This document shows, piece after piece, positions 41,347-51,486 of a stretch of DNA of 64,000 bases. The position numbers and the translations under genes are program-made. Source of the stretch: Curtobacterium caseinilyticum (GTDB lineage Bacteria; Actinomycetota; Actinomycetes; Actinomycetales; Microbacteriaceae); the NCBI RefSeq assembly GCF_030363035.1, contig NZ_JAUCMN010000002.1, positions 434,001 through 498,000 on the forward strand, written 5' to 3'. The notes beneath the pieces are model-generated. The model ran no database searches and was not told the origin of the DNA. It saw only the letters and a list, made by a program, of their open reading frames with translations. Every line of letters starts with the position of its first letter. Position 1 is the first letter of the stretch.

Positions 41347-42543
41347 GTGACCGCAGCCCTCGTCGTCAACTCCGGATCGAGTTCGTTCAAGTACCAGCTC
41401 ATCGAGCTGGAGGGCGAGCGCACGCTCGCCTCGGGGCTCGTCGAACGCATCGGCGAGTCGTCCGGATCCTGGAAGCACACCAACGCGGTGACGGGGGAGT
41501 CATCGTCGAACGACGCGGCGTCCGTGCCCGACCACGCTGCCGGGTTCCAGGCCATGATCGACGCCTTCGCGAAGGTCGGGCCGTCCTTCGACGAGCACCC
41601 GCCCGCGGTCGTCGGGCACCGGGTCGTGCACGGCGGGACCACGTTCGACCGCGCGACGGTCGTGACCGAGGACGTCGAGCAGCAGATCGAGGACCTGAAC
41701 AGCCTCGCACCGCTGCACAACCCGGCGAACCTCGAGGGCATCCGGGCGGCGAAGCGGGTCTTCGCGGACGTGCCGCACGTCGCCGTGTTCGACACCGCGT
41801 TCCACCAGACCATGCCGCCGCACGCGTACACGTACGCGATCCCGGCCGACCTGGCGGCGGAACACCGCATCCGCCGCTACGGGATGCACGGGACGAGCCA
41901 CAAGTACGTGTCCGAGCAGACCGCGGTCTTCCTCGACCGTCCGCTCGCGGAGCTCAAGACGATCGTGCTGCACCTCGGCAACGGGGCATCGGCGGCCGCG
42001 ATCGACGGCGGACGGTCCATCGAGACCTCGATGGGTCTGACACCGCTCGAGGGACTCGTGATGGGCACCCGCTCCGGCGACCTGGACCCCGCCGTGCTGA
42101 TCCACCTGCACCGCGAGGCCGGACTCGGCTTCGACGAGCTCGACACCATGCTCAACAAGGAGTCCGGGCTGCTCGGCCTGACCGGCAACGGGGACATGCG
42201 CGACGTGCAGGACGCGGCGCTCGGCGGCGACGAGGAAGCGGAGGCGGCGCTCGCCGTGTACCGGCACCGGATCCGTCGCTACGTCGGGGCGTACACGGCG
42301 CAGCTCGGTGGACTCGACGCGGTGGTCTTCACCGCGGGCGTGGGGGAGAACAACGCGCTGCTCCGCCGTCGGGTGCTGGCAGGGCTCGAGCACCTGGGGA
42401 TCGAGGTCGACGACGACCGGAACGAGCTGCACTCGAAGGAGGCGCGACTGATCTCGACGGACACGTCGCGTGTCGCGGTGCTCGTCGTCCCCACGAACGA
42501 GGAGCTCGAGATCGCGCGGCAGTCGGCCGCCGTGGCGCTGTAG
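41347..42543 (+). CDS. ackA: acetate kinase
   Basis: 398 aa. An ASKHA-fold kinase with VVNSGSSSFKYQLIE at the N-terminus, VVGHRVVHGG, VFDTAFHQTMPPHAYTYAIP, RYGMHGTSHKYVSE, LGNGASAAAIDGGRSIETSM and FTAGVGENNALLRR. It makes ATP from acetyl phosphate, acting with Pta from the gene just upstream. GTG 41347 has only a weak AGAAAG upstream. The gene ends at a strong hairpin (42600-42634). Confidence 0.97.
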   Translation: MTAALVVNSGSSSFKYQLIELEGERTLASGLVERIGESSGSWKHTNAVTGESSSNDAASVPDHAAGFQAMIDAFAKVGPSFDEHPPAVVGHRVVHGGTTFDRATVVTEDVEQQIEDLNSLAPLHNPANLEGIRAAKRVFADVPHVAVFDTAFHQTMPPHAYTYAIPADLAAEHRIRRYGMHGTSHKYVSEQTAVFLDRPLAELKTIVLHLGNGASAAAIDGGRSIETSMGLTPLEGLVMGTRSGDLDPAVLIHLHREAGLGFDELDTMLNKESGLLGLTGNGDMRDVQDAALGGDEEAEAALAVYRHRIRRYVGAYTAQLGGLDAVVFTAGVGENNALLRRRVLAGLEHLGIEVDDDRNELHSKEARLISTDTSRVAVLVVPTNEELEIARQSAAVAL

Positions 42544-42599
42544 CGGCGGCGCTGCTGCTGCCGCTGCCGCGCTCCGCTCCGCTCGGGACGCGACGGTGA

Positions 42600-42634
42600 C
42601 ACCGGGACCCCGCCGGATCGGCGGCGTCCCGGTG
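42600..42634. terminator. terminator between ackA and the convergent NAD(P)-binding gene
   Basis: Stem CACCGGGAC / GTCCCGGTG (42600-42608, 42626-42634) continued by CCGCCG / CGGCGG after a C-C mismatch, loop GAT. 56 nt after ackA and 35 nt from the stop of the opposite gene, so it may serve both. Confidence 0.75.
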
Positions 42635-42669
42635 ATCCGCGGTCGCGCCGACGGAGGTGTCGTGCGTGG

Positions 42670-43344
42670 TCAGCTGATGGCGTGCAGGGCCGCGGGGATC
42701 GGGGTGTTCCCGCTCGTCACCTCGAACTGCACGCCGACCGCGGTGTCGTCGAGCAGGGCGTGCAGGACGACCGCGGCGACGTCGGCGCGCGGGATCGAAC
42801 CGCGGGGGACCGTCCGCCCGACGTGCACCGTGCCCTGGGGCGGCGTGTCGAGGAGCGCGCCCGGCCGGACGATGGTCCACCGCAGGTTGCGCATCCGGAT
42901 GTTCGCGTCCGCCTCGGACTTCGCCCGCAGGTACACCTGGAAGACGTCCGCCTCGGTCCGGGCCGGGACGACCGCGCGCTCCCGGTCGTAGGCATCGGCA
43001 CCCATGGCCGAGACCATCACGTAGCGCTGGATCCCGATCCGCTCGGCGGCGTCCGCCAGGGTGATCGCAGCGTCGCGGTCGACGGACTCCTTGCGCTCCG
43101 CGCCGCTGTTCGGTCCGGCGCCGGCGGCGAAGACGACCGCGTCCACGCCGCGCAGGCGCAGTGCGAGCTCGTCGTCGTCCACCTGCTCGAGATCGACGAC
43201 GAGGGCGGTCGCACCCTGCTGCTCGACGTCGGTCACGTGGGCGGGGTTGCGGATGATCGAGACGGCGTCGTGGCCTGCGTCGGTGACGAGTCGGGCGAGG
43301 AGCAGTGCGATCTGGCCGTGTCCTCCGGCGATGGCGATCTTCAT
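42670..43344 (-). CDS. NAD(P)-binding atypical short-chain reductase (NmrA/YwnB type)
   Basis: 224 aa. The Rossmann start KIAIAGGHGQIALLLARLV carries the atypical SDR nucleotide motif, with VDAVVFAAGAGPNSGAERKE and RYVMVSAMGADAY in place of the classical YxxxK. Family members bind NAD(P) as reductases or redox sensors; the substrate is unknown. ATG 43344 has CAGTAT (minus strand 43357-43352) 7 nt upstream and no Shine-Dalgarno. The promoter region is shared, back to back, with the SRP RNA gene. Confidence 0.85.
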   Translation of the reverse strand: MKIAIAGGHGQIALLLARLVTDAGHDAVSIIRNPAHVTDVEQQGATALVVDLEQVDDDELALRLRGVDAVVFAAGAGPNSGAERKESVDRDAAITLADAAERIGIQRYVMVSAMGADAYDRERAVVPARTEADVFQVYLRAKSEADANIRMRNLRWTIVRPGALLDTPPQGTVHVGRTVPRGSIPRADVAAVVLHALLDDTAVGVQFEVTSGNTPIPAALHAIS

Positions 43345-43371
43345 GTGTCCGATACTGCCCGTCGCGTCCGG

Positions 43372-43377
43372 TAGACT
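43372..43377 (+). promoter_or_regulatory. -10 box of the SRP RNA gene
   Basis: TAGACT 7-8 nt before the 5' end of the SRP RNA. No convincing -35 hexamer. Confidence 0.6.
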
Positions 43378-43384
43378 TCCGGAG

Positions 43385-43470
43385 GCTCCTCACGTGACGC
43401 CATCCAGGCCAACTCCCCCAGGGCGGAAACGCAGCAAGGGTAACCGGGCTCTGGCGGGTGCGTGAGGAGT
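43385..43470 (+). ncRNA. ffs: signal recognition particle RNA, small bacterial type (4.5S)
   Basis: The ~86-nt RNA has the diagnostic SRP domain IV: CAGGGCGGAAACGCAGCAAG (43429 onward) with the GGGTAACC and GGGCTCTGG asymmetric-loop strands. The closing stem CTCCTCACG / CGTGAGGAG (43386-43394, 43461-43469) delimits it. It binds Ffh and targets ribosomes to FtsY. Its place before dnaX-recR is conserved in many bacteria, but here a giant surface-protein gene intervenes. Ends are set by the closing stem and may be off by a few bases. Confidence 0.95.
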
Positions 43471-43664
43471 CTTCTTCGTTCCGGCGCCGCGTCGGACGCG
43501 CGGCATCCGTGACGCGATTCCGCGCCGACGCGTGCGCTGAACCTGTCCGTGTGCAAAGATCTGCCTCAGGAACCCCCAACCAGGGTTCCGACCCTCTCCC
43601 GTCTCACCAGCGGGGGAGTCCGAGGATCAGGTGGCAGGCGCGCCTGCCAGGAAAAGGGACACGC
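43471..43664 (+). other. leader region between ffs and the giant surface-protein gene
   Basis: No gene. It contains a hairpin GGAACCC-CCAACCA-GGGTTCC (43569-43589) and a perfect 16-bp palindrome GGCAGGCGCGCCTGCC (43633-43648) just before the ribosome binding site. No known riboswitch consensus was recognised. The structures could affect translation of the long surface-protein mRNA. Confidence 0.4.
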
Positions 43665-46600
43665 ATGCGCAGGCACGTGTCGCTTCGGGGTACCCCTGTA
43701 CCCGCTGGAGCGGTCAACTGGACACGATGGATCACCGGCGACGGGAGCCGGGCTCGACGACGAGCCCCGGGCGACCGGAGCCTCCTCCTGCGCGGCGGTG
43801 TCGTCGCCACGGTGACGGCGCTCATCGCCGCCACCGTGGCGATCCAACCGGCCGCCGCGGCGCCGACCGACGTCACGGAGGCCGAGGGCGTGCTGCTCCG
43901 CGGCGGGGGTGTCGTCGACCTCGACGACATCGCGCAGCTCGCGGGCGCCTACGCCGCTCGCGGCGCCACCTCGGGCGGTGGGACGACCAGCCAGCCGGTG
44001 GACCTGCAGGCGCTCGACGCGGTCCGCGTCGGCCTCGGCAACGACATCGACCTGCTCGGGCCGCAGGGCATCCTGACGCTCGGCGTCGCCGGGCAGTACG
44101 CCTCGGCCACACCGACCGGTGCCACTGCGTCCTCGGGCGCGGTCACCGAGAACGGCGGCATCGGCGTCGGCACCGGCAGCGACGCCGGGCCGCGCAGCAC
44201 CCTCGACCTGACGCAGCTCCTCGGGGTGGTCGGCGCGGACGACGTGCTGGCGAACGGGGAGCTCAGCTTCGGTGCGCTCGGGTCGACCATCACCTCGACG
44301 CGCGGTGCACCGGTCACCACGACGACCGACTACGACATCGCGGACGCCGACCTCACGCTGCAGAGCCCCGCGGTCGCCGGCCTCACGCAGAGCCTGCGCA
44401 CCGACCTGTCGGCCGTCTCGGACCGGCTCGACGCCACGATCGGTTCCGGCGGCGCGCTGAACGGGGTCGCGAACGGCCTCACCGGATCGCTCCAGCAGGC
44501 GGTCCAGCCGCTCGGCCTCATCACGCTGAACGGCACGCAGGTCACCGCGACGGCGGACCTCGACCTCCGGCCGGCACTCGACCGGGTCGCCGCCACGCCG
44601 CTGACCTCCGGCGCCGTCACCGTCGACCTCGGCACGGGGCGGATCACCGTCGACCTCGACGAGCTCACCGCGCTGAACGACCAGGGCCCGAACACGCCGG
44701 TGCTCACCGACGCGACGATCGCCGCGATCAACACGGCGCTCGCGGACATCCTCGAGCGGCAGCTGCCGACGCTGCTGCAGGCCGCGGTCGTCGAGATCGT
44801 GAACGCCACCGCCATCACCATCGACGTCTCCGCGAACGCCCAGCTCCGGACCGGAGTCCTGCCGCCCGTCGGCATCCCGGCACTGCAGCTCCGTGTCGCG
44901 ACGACGCTGGGTGACGTGCTCGGCACGGCCTCGAACCCCGGCGGCCGCCAGATCACCGCCTCGGGCCTCGTCGGCGGTGCGATCGCACCGCTCTTCACGG
45001 GCCTCGTGGGCACGACCCTCCTGCCCGCCGTCGCCGGTGTCCTCGGCCCGGTCGTCGGCGGGGACGGCATCGCCGCGCTCGGTCGGACCCTGACCGCCAC
45101 GACCACCGCGGTCGCCGGCGTCCTCGCACCCGCCGTCGCCCTCGTGCGACAGGTCGTCGACGTCACCGTCAACGTGCAGGACCCCGAGGGCGACTTCCGC
45201 GACCCCCGCGGTTCCGATGCCGGATCCCGCAGCGTGAGCGCGCTCCGCCTCGCGATCCTGCCGGACGTCGGCCCAAGCGCGGCGACGGTGGACCTCGCGA
45301 CCTCGACGGTCCGTGCGACCGCGTTCGTCGCCCCGACGATCACCGCTCCGACCGCAGGGCAGCAGTTCAGCGTCCCGTCGGACTCGTCCACGCGCTCGGT
45401 GACCGTCAGCGGCGCCGGCGAGCCCGGCGCCGCGATCGCCCTCGACGCCGGCGGCGGACGGACCGCGACCGCGACCGTCGGCGCGGACGGCACCTGGACG
45501 ACGACGATCGCCGGAGTGCCCGTCGGTGACCAGACCGTCACCGCCACCCAGACGGTGGCCGGCGTCGCTGCCGGCTCCGCGACGCAGACGTTCTCGATCG
45601 TCGCCCAGCGCCCGCTCGTGATCGCCACGCCGACCGCCGGTCAGCGCTTCACCACGGCCGGCACCACGGCGCCCGTGACCCTCACCGGGACGGCGACCGC
45701 GAACGCCCGCATCGACATCGAGCTCGGCGGTGGGCTGACCGCGGACACGACGGCCGACGGCTCCGGCGCCTGGAGCGTCCGGGTCGACGCGGTCCCGGTC
45801 GGCGACCAGACCGCCAGCGTCACCCAGACCGTCGGTGACACCACGTCGGGCGCGGTCACCCGCGACTTCACGGTCGTGACCGCCGCCGGTCTGACGATCG
45901 ACACCCCCACCGAGGGCCAGGACCTGCCGCTCGTCGGTGACACCCGTGACGTCGTCCTCACCGGCGCGGCCGAGCCCGACGCGCAGGTCGACGTCGACCT
46001 CGGCGGCGGCCGCACCGCCACCAGCACCGCGACGTCCGGCGGCACCTGGTCCGCCACGGTCGAGGACGTCCCGGCAGGTGCGTACACGGCCTCCGTGACC
46101 CAGACGGTCGACGGCACGACCAGCGGCGCCGTCACGCGGGACTTCACGGTCACCGCCGCCCCCGGTGTGACCATCGACGAACCCGCCGACGGGAGCACCC
46201 TGACGGTCGCCGACGCCACCTCGACCACCACCGTCACGGTCACGGGCACCGCGGCGCCGGACGCGTCGGTCGCGGTCGACCTCGGCGGGTCCTTCGCCGC
46301 CGTCACCACCGCGGACGAGGACGGGGAGTGGACGGCGACGTTCGTCGGCGTCCCGGTCGGCCCACGCACCGTCACCGCTCGGCAGACCGTCGACGGTGCC
46401 ACCTCGGACCCCGCGACCTCCGGGTTCGAGGTCGTCGCCGGCGCCCCGCTGACGATCGACGCCCCGGCCGACGGGGCCACCGTGACCGTGCTCGGTCCCG
46501 ACGACACGACCGACCTGGCCGTGAGCGGGACCGCGGAGCCGGGTGCCGAGGTCCGCGTGTCGCTCGGCGGCGGTCTGACCGGCACGACAACCGCCGACGA

Positions 46601-49600
46601 CGACGGGGACTGGACGGTCACCGTGCCGGACGTGCCCGTCGGCCGGTACACCGTCTCGGCGACCCAGACCGTGGGCGGGACGACGTCGCCCGCCGTCGAG
46701 CAGACCGTCACCGTCGCGGCCGCCCGCGCGCTCACCGTCACGGCTCCGACGCAGGGGTCGACGACCCTGGTCGCGACCGACGACTCGGTGATCGACGTCC
46801 CGGTGACCGGCACGGCGCAGCCCGGTGCCGAGGTCCGCGTGGTCCTCGACGACGGCGACCCCGTCACGACGACCGCCGACGACGACGGCGCCTGGACCGT
46901 CACCCTGTCCGACGTCGCCACCGGTGACCACACGATCGCCGTGACGCAGACCGTCGGCGGCCGGACGTCCGACCCGGTCGAGCGCGACTTCGCGGTCGCG
47001 GCCGGTGACGCCCTCGTCATCGTCACCCCGACCGACGGCCAGCAGGTGCCCGTCACCAGCAGCGGTCAGGCCGCGGTCGTCGTGCGCGGTACCGCCACGG
47101 CCGGTGCGACCGTGACCGTCACGGTCGACGAGGGCGACCCCGTCGACGTGGTGGCCGACAGCGCGGGCAACTGGGCGACCGACCCGGTGCAGCTCGGCAC
47201 CGGCGACCACACCGTCACCGCCGTCCAGACCGTGAACGGCACGACCGGCCCCGTCGAGACGCGGGACTTCGAGGTCCTGCCGGCCACCGCCATCACCATC
47301 GACAGCCCGGCCGTGGGGTCGCGCTTCGTGGTGGTCGACGAGGACGCGACCGCGACGGTGCCGATCAGCGGCACCGCCGAGCCCGGCGCGGACGTCACCG
47401 TCACGGTCGGCGACCTCGTCCTGACCACGACCGCGGGGGACGACGGGACCTGGACGGTCGAGGCCGAGGGGCTCGCTCCCGCGGGCGACTACACGGTCGA
47501 GGCGACCCAGGACGTGGACGGCGCCACGACGGATGCCCTGCCCACCTCGTTCACGGTCGACGTGGCGACCCCGCTCGCCGTCACGTCCCCGTCGACCGCC
47601 CCGATCACGGTCGCCGGCGAGGACGTGGTCCGTGACGTCACGGTGCGGGGCACCGGACAGCCGGGTGTCGCCGTCGTCGCGACGATCGACGACGGTGACC
47701 CGGCCGACGGCCAGGCCACCACGGTGGCCGCGGACGGCTCGTGGTCGGTGACCTTCCCCGGTGTCGGAGTCGGCGCCCACCCGGTCTCCGTCACGCAGAC
47801 CCTGCCGGGCACCGTCTCGGACCCGGCGACGTCGGACCCCGTGACCCGGACCGTCACGATCGTCGCGGCGGACGCCGTCACGATCACCTCGCCGGAGGAC
47901 GGCGCGGTCCTGCTCGTGCCGGACGCGGACGCCACGCGCGACGTCACGGTGACCGGCACGGCCGAGCCCGGTGCGCCGGTGACCGTGCGCGTCGGCGACG
48001 CCGAGGCGTCCACGACCGCCGACGACGAGGGGGACTGGACGGTCACCGTCGGGGGCGTGGGTGTCGGTGACCAGCCGGTCACCGCGACCCAGACGGTCGG
48101 CGGCACCACCGCCTCCAGTCCGGAGCAGACCGTCACGGTGCGCGCCGGAGCCGCGCTGCAGCTGACGACACCGGAGGACGGCGACGTCCTCACGGTCGCC
48201 GACCCGGACGGCACGGCGGACGTGGTGGCGAGCGGCCGAGCCGAGCCCGGCGCCCCCGTCACCGTGACGCTCTCCACCGGTGAGCGCGCCACGGTCGACG
48301 CCGACGAGGACGGTGCGTGGACGCACACCTTCGCGGACGTCCCGGTCGGCGACCACACCGTCCGCGCGACCCAGGTCGTCGGCGGGGTCACCTCGGCACC
48401 GGTCAGCGCCGGCGTCTCGGTGCGGGCCGGAGCGCCGCTCACGGTCACCACCCCGGCCGGAGCGACCAGCGTCACCGTCGCCGACGACCGCGCGACGACC
48501 GACGTCGACTTCGCCGGCACCGGCGAGCCGGGCGCGACCGTCACGGTCGACCTCGGCGACGCCGGTTCGGCCGAGGCGACGGTCGACGAGGACGGCGCCT
48601 GGTCGACCACCGTCGAGGACGTCCCCGTGGGCTCATGGACCGCATCGGTCACGCAGTCGGTGAACGGCACGACGAGCGCCCCCGTCACCCGACCGGTCTC
48701 GGTCGTGGCGGCGGCGGAGCTCACGATCCGCCAGCCGGGCGACGAGCCGATCACCGTCGCGGACGACGCCGCCACCACGACCGTCACGGTCGCCGGTGAC
48801 GCACAGCCCGGTGCGACGGTCACGGTCACGGTCGACGACCGCGACCCGGTCGAGACCACGGCCGGTCCCGACGGCAGCTGGAGCGTCGACGTCGAGGACG
48901 TCGCCGTCGGGCAGCACGACGTCTCGGCGACCCAGACCGTGGGCGGGTCGACCTCGACCAGCCCGGTCGAGAGCACCTTCGAGGTCGCCCCGGCTGCCCC
49001 GGTGGAGGTCACCACCCCGGCCGACGGCCAGCAGGTCACGGTCGCGGACGAGGACGCCACGACGACGGTCACAGTCGGCGGCACGGCCGAGCCCGGTGCC
49101 ACCGTGGTGGTCGACCTCGGCGGGGGCCGCGACGCCGCCACCACGGTCGGCGACGACGGAACCTGGCAGGTCGAGGTCCCCGGCGTGCCGGCGGGCAGCA
49201 CGACCGTCAGCGTGACGCAGCAGGTCGGCGGCACCACGTCACAGCCCGTCATCGTCGGCATCGAGGTCGTGGTCGCCGACCCGGTCACGATCGCCACCCC
49301 GGCGGACGGCTCGACCGTCCGCGTCGCCCAGGAGGACTCGCTCGCGACCATCACCGCGAACGGGGCCGCGGAGCCCGGCGCCGAGGTCCGCGTGACCCTC
49401 GACGACGGCGACCCGCAGACCGTGACGGCGACCGACGCGGGCACCTGGAGCGTCCGCTTCGCGCGGGTCGCCACGGGCGAGCACACGATCCGGGCGACCC
49501 AGACGGTCGGTGGTTCGACGTCCGCACCCGTCGCGAGCACCTTCACCGTCGCGCCGGGCGCAGCCCTCACGGTGACCTCGCCGACCGACGACCAGGTGGT

Positions 49601-51287
49601 CACGGTCCCCGCGGGCGACCCGACCGTCGACCTGCCGGTCAGCGGCACCGGGCAGCCGGGCGCCACGGTCGTGGTGGTCGTGGACGAGGGCGACCCGGTC
49701 GAGGTGACCGTCGGCACCGACGGCACCTGGGGCACGGACGTCCCGGGCATCGGCGCGGGCGACCACACCGTCACCGTCACGCAGGAGGTCGGCGGCACCA
49801 CGTCGACCCCGGTCGTGGTCGGTGTCACCGTGGACGCCGCCGACGAGGACGCCGTCGTCATCACGACGCCGACTCCCGGCAGCACGGTCCGGATCGTGGG
49901 CGACACGACCGACGTCCGCGTCGCCGGCACGGCAGCACCGGGTGCGGCCGTCTCCGTCACCGTCGACGACGGCACGGCGGTCGCGACGACGGCGGACGAC
50001 GCCGGCGCCTGGGCCGTCACCGTGCCCGACGTCGGCCGCGGTGAGCACACCGTCGCCGCCACGCAGACCGTGGACGGCCGGACGACCGCGGCTCCCGAGG
50101 TCGCCTTCACGGTCGTCGCCGCGGCGCCCCTGCAGGTGACGAGCCCGACCGACGGCCAGGTGTTCCCGACCGGGGACGACACGGTCACGGTGCCCGTCAG
50201 CGGCACGGCCGAGCCGGGTGCCACGGTGACCGTGGACGTCGACGGCACCACGGTGACGACGACGGCGGGCGGCGACGGCTCGTGGACGGTCACCGTGCCC
50301 GACGTCCCGGTGGGCGACCACACGGTGTCCGTCACGCAGACGGTCGGCGGAGCCACCTCGGCGCCGGTGACCAGCGGCATCAGCGTCGTCGTCGCGCAGC
50401 AGGACGACGTCGTGATCACCGACCCGACGCCGGGTCGCCTGATCGAGGCCGCCGGGCTCGACGACACCGCGTCCTTCCCGGTCTCCGGGACGGCGGCCGC
50501 CGGTGCCGCGGTCGTGGTCCGCCTGTCGAACGGGCAGGTCCGCAGCACGGACGCGGGGTCGGACGGCCGCTGGACGGTGACCTTCGACGGTGTCCCCGCG
50601 GGGGAGTGGTCCCTGCAGGCGACGCAGACGGTCGACGGCACGCCGTCCGACTCGCAGGTCGTGCCGATCGTGGTCCGGGTCGCCGACCCGCTCGCGGTCA
50701 CCTCGCCCGTGCCGGGCGCCCGACAGACCGCCGGCGCCGACGGCACCGCCACCTGGCGGGTCGCCGGTACCGCCGAGCCGGGCGCGACCGTCACGGTCCG
50801 CACGGACGGCGACGGTGACGCGTCGGTGACGACGGCGGCGGACGACGGCACCCGGACCGTCACGGTGCCGCTCGCGGTCGGACCGCACACGTTCACGGTG
50901 ACGCAGACCGTGGGCGGTGCGACCTCCGCAGCGCAGACGGTGGACGTCGTCGTGGTGGCGGCCGGCACGCCGGGCACCCCGGAACCGCCGATCGGCTCGG
51001 GCAACGACGGTTCGGGCACCGACGACGGCATCGACGACGGTGCCGGGAACGGGAACGGGAACGGCAGCGGGATCGGTACCGGCAACGGCGCCGGTGTCGG
51101 CACCGGTACGGGTGACGGCGCCGGCACGGGAGACGGCAGCGGCAGGGGTACCGGTCGTGGCCTCGCCTTCACGGGCGCCGACGTCGCACCGCTCGCCGGT
51201 GCCGCAGGTGGTCTCGTGGTCCTCGGGTTCCTGCTCCTCGGCCTGTCCCGCCTGGCCCGCGGCATCCGCCGCCGCGGACGCGCCTGA
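43665..51287 (+). CDS. giant sortase-anchored surface protein with ~20 Ig-like repeats (choice-of-anchor G type N-terminus)
   Basis: 2,540 aa. ATG 43665 (MRRHVSLRG) is preceded by AAAAGGGACACGC; an upstream in-frame frame runs into the SRP RNA. A long signal peptide with a hydrophobic segment (GGVVATVTALIAATVAI) ends near residue 66 (PAAAA). Residues ~68-555 resemble the choice-of-anchor G N-terminal domain (LLRGGGVVDLDDIAQLAGAY, NDIDLLGPQGILTLGVAG). Residues ~557-2433 hold 20 Ig-like repeats of ~94 aa, each with ...GTAEPGA.V.V... and DG.W.V and a TQTVGG end. A Gly/Asn/Thr-rich linker precedes LAFTG (residues 2500-2504), a hydrophobic helix and a basic tail, i.e. a class E (LAXTG) sortase signal. 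The likely role is adhesion or surface layer; no ligand can be named. Confidence 0.88.
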   Translation: MRRHVSLRGTPVPAGAVNWTRWITGDGSRARRRAPGDRSLLLRGGVVATVTALIAATVAIQPAAAAPTDVTEAEGVLLRGGGVVDLDDIAQLAGAYAARGATSGGGTTSQPVDLQALDAVRVGLGNDIDLLGPQGILTLGVAGQYASATPTGATASSGAVTENGGIGVGTGSDAGPRSTLDLTQLLGVVGADDVLANGELSFGALGSTITSTRGAPVTTTTDYDIADADLTLQSPAVAGLTQSLRTDLSAVSDRLDATIGSGGALNGVANGLTGSLQQAVQPLGLITLNGTQVTATADLDLRPALDRVAATPLTSGAVTVDLGTGRITVDLDELTALNDQGPNTPVLTDATIAAINTALADILERQLPTLLQAAVVEIVNATAITIDVSANAQLRTGVLPPVGIPALQLRVATTLGDVLGTASNPGGRQITASGLVGGAIAPLFTGLVGTTLLPAVAGVLGPVVGGDGIAALGRTLTATTTAVAGVLAPAVALVRQVVDVTVNVQDPEGDFRDPRGSDAGSRSVSALRLAILPDVGPSAATVDLATSTVRATAFVAPTITAPTAGQQFSVPSDSSTRSVTVSGAGEPGAAIALDAGGGRTATATVGADGTWTTTIAGVPVGDQTVTATQTVAGVAAGSATQTFSIVAQRPLVIATPTAGQRFTTAGTTAPVTLTGTATANARIDIELGGGLTADTTADGSGAWSVRVDAVPVGDQTASVTQTVGDTTSGAVTRDFTVVTAAGLTIDTPTEGQDLPLVGDTRDVVLTGAAEPDAQVDVDLGGGRTATSTATSGGTWSATVEDVPAGAYTASVTQTVDGTTSGAVTRDFTVTAAPGVTIDEPADGSTLTVADATSTTTVTVTGTAAPDASVAVDLGGSFAAVTTADEDGEWTATFVGVPVGPRTVTARQTVDGATSDPATSGFEVVAGAPLTIDAPADGATVTVLGPDDTTDLAVSGTAEPGAEVRVSLGGGLTGTTTADDDGDWTVTVPDVPVGRYTVSATQTVGGTTSPAVEQTVTVAAARALTVTAPTQGSTTLVATDDSVIDVPVTGTAQPGAEVRVVLDDGDPVTTTADDDGAWTVTLSDVATGDHTIAVTQTVGGRTSDPVERDFAVAAGDALVIVTPTDGQQVPVTSSGQAAVVVRGTATAGATVTVTVDEGDPVDVVADSAGNWATDPVQLGTGDHTVTAVQTVNGTTGPVETRDFEVLPATAITIDSPAVGSRFVVVDEDATATVPISGTAEPGADVTVTVGDLVLTTTAGDDGTWTVEAEGLAPAGDYTVEATQDVDGATTDALPTSFTVDVATPLAVTSPSTAPITVAGEDVVRDVTVRGTGQPGVAVVATIDDGDPADGQATTVAADGSWSVTFPGVGVGAHPVSVTQTLPGTVSDPATSDPVTRTVTIVAADAVTITSPEDGAVLLVPDADATRDVTVTGTAEPGAPVTVRVGDAEASTTADDEGDWTVTVGGVGVGDQPVTATQTVGGTTASSPEQTVTVRAGAALQLTTPEDGDVLTVADPDGTADVVASGRAEPGAPVTVTLSTGERATVDADEDGAWTHTFADVPVGDHTVRATQVVGGVTSAPVSAGVSVRAGAPLTVTTPAGATSVTVADDRATTDVDFAGTGEPGATVTVDLGDAGSAEATVDEDGAWSTTVEDVPVGSWTASVTQSVNGTTSAPVTRPVSVVAAAELTIRQPGDEPITVADDAATTTVTVAGDAQPGATVTVTVDDRDPVETTAGPDGSWSVDVEDVAVGQHDVSATQTVGGSTSTSPVESTFEVAPAAPVEVTTPADGQQVTVADEDATTTVTVGGTAEPGATVVVDLGGGRDAATTVGDDGTWQVEVPGVPAGSTTVSVTQQVGGTTSQPVIVGIEVVVADPVTIATPADGSTVRVAQEDSLATITANGAAEPGAEVRVTLDDGDPQTVTATDAGTWSVRFARVATGEHTIRATQTVGGSTSAPVASTFTVAPGAALTVTSPTDDQVVTVPAGDPTVDLPVSGTGQPGATVVVVVDEGDPVEVTVGTDGTWGTDVPGIGAGDHTVTVTQEVGGTTSTPVVVGVTVDAADEDAVVITTPTPGSTVRIVGDTTDVRVAGTAAPGAAVSVTVDDGTAVATTADDAGAWAVTVPDVGRGEHTVAATQTVDGRTTAAPEVAFTVVAAAPLQVTSPTDGQVFPTGDDTVTVPVSGTAEPGATVTVDVDGTTVTTTAGGDGSWTVTVPDVPVGDHTVSVTQTVGGATSAPVTSGISVVVAQQDDVVITDPTPGRLIEAAGLDDTASFPVSGTAAAGAAVVVRLSNGQVRSTDAGSDGRWTVTFDGVPAGEWSLQATQTVDGTPSDSQVVPIVVRVADPLAVTSPVPGARQTAGADGTATWRVAGTAEPGATVTVRTDGDGDASVTTAADDGTRTVTVPLAVGPHTFTVTQTVGGATSAAQTVDVVVVAAGTPGTPEPPIGSGNDGSGTDDGIDDGAGNGNGNGSGIGTGNGAGVGTGTGDGAGTGDGSGRGTGRGLAFTGADVAPLAGAAGGLVVLGFLLLGLSRLARGIRRRGRA

Positions 51288-51309
51288 CCGGTCCGTCCGC
51301 ACCGACCGC

Positions 51310-51405
51310 ACCGCGCCTCCCGCCCGTCGCACCGACGGACGGGAGGCGCGGTGCCGTCCCGCCCCGTGCCTCCCGTACGGTCCCACCGACGGACGGGAGG
51401 CACGG
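51310..51405 (+). terminator. two tandem hairpins after the surface-protein gene
   Basis: Hairpin one: 51310-51329 with 51333-51352 (20 bp, one mismatch). Hairpin two: 51364-51376 with 51393-51405 (13 bp). Both contain the GACGGGAGG core found in other terminators here; neither has a U-tract. They separate the surface gene from dnaX. Confidence 0.8.
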
Positions 51406-51486
51406 TGCCGTCCCGCCCCGTCGGTCCGCCTCCACAGGCGGTCGCCGGGGCGTCGCGCTGTCGGCCGTCCCGGCTACCCTTGACGC

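Noticed and set aside
43471-43664. c-di-AMP (ydaO) or other riboswitch in the surface-protein leader
   Set aside because: Two hairpins are present but the conserved riboswitch segments I know were not found.
43566-51403. Very long minus-strand reading frames (1,304 and 1,596 codons) opposite the surface-protein gene
   Set aside because: They mirror the repeat gene at high GC, have no signal, domain or start context, and lack the expected third-position bias.
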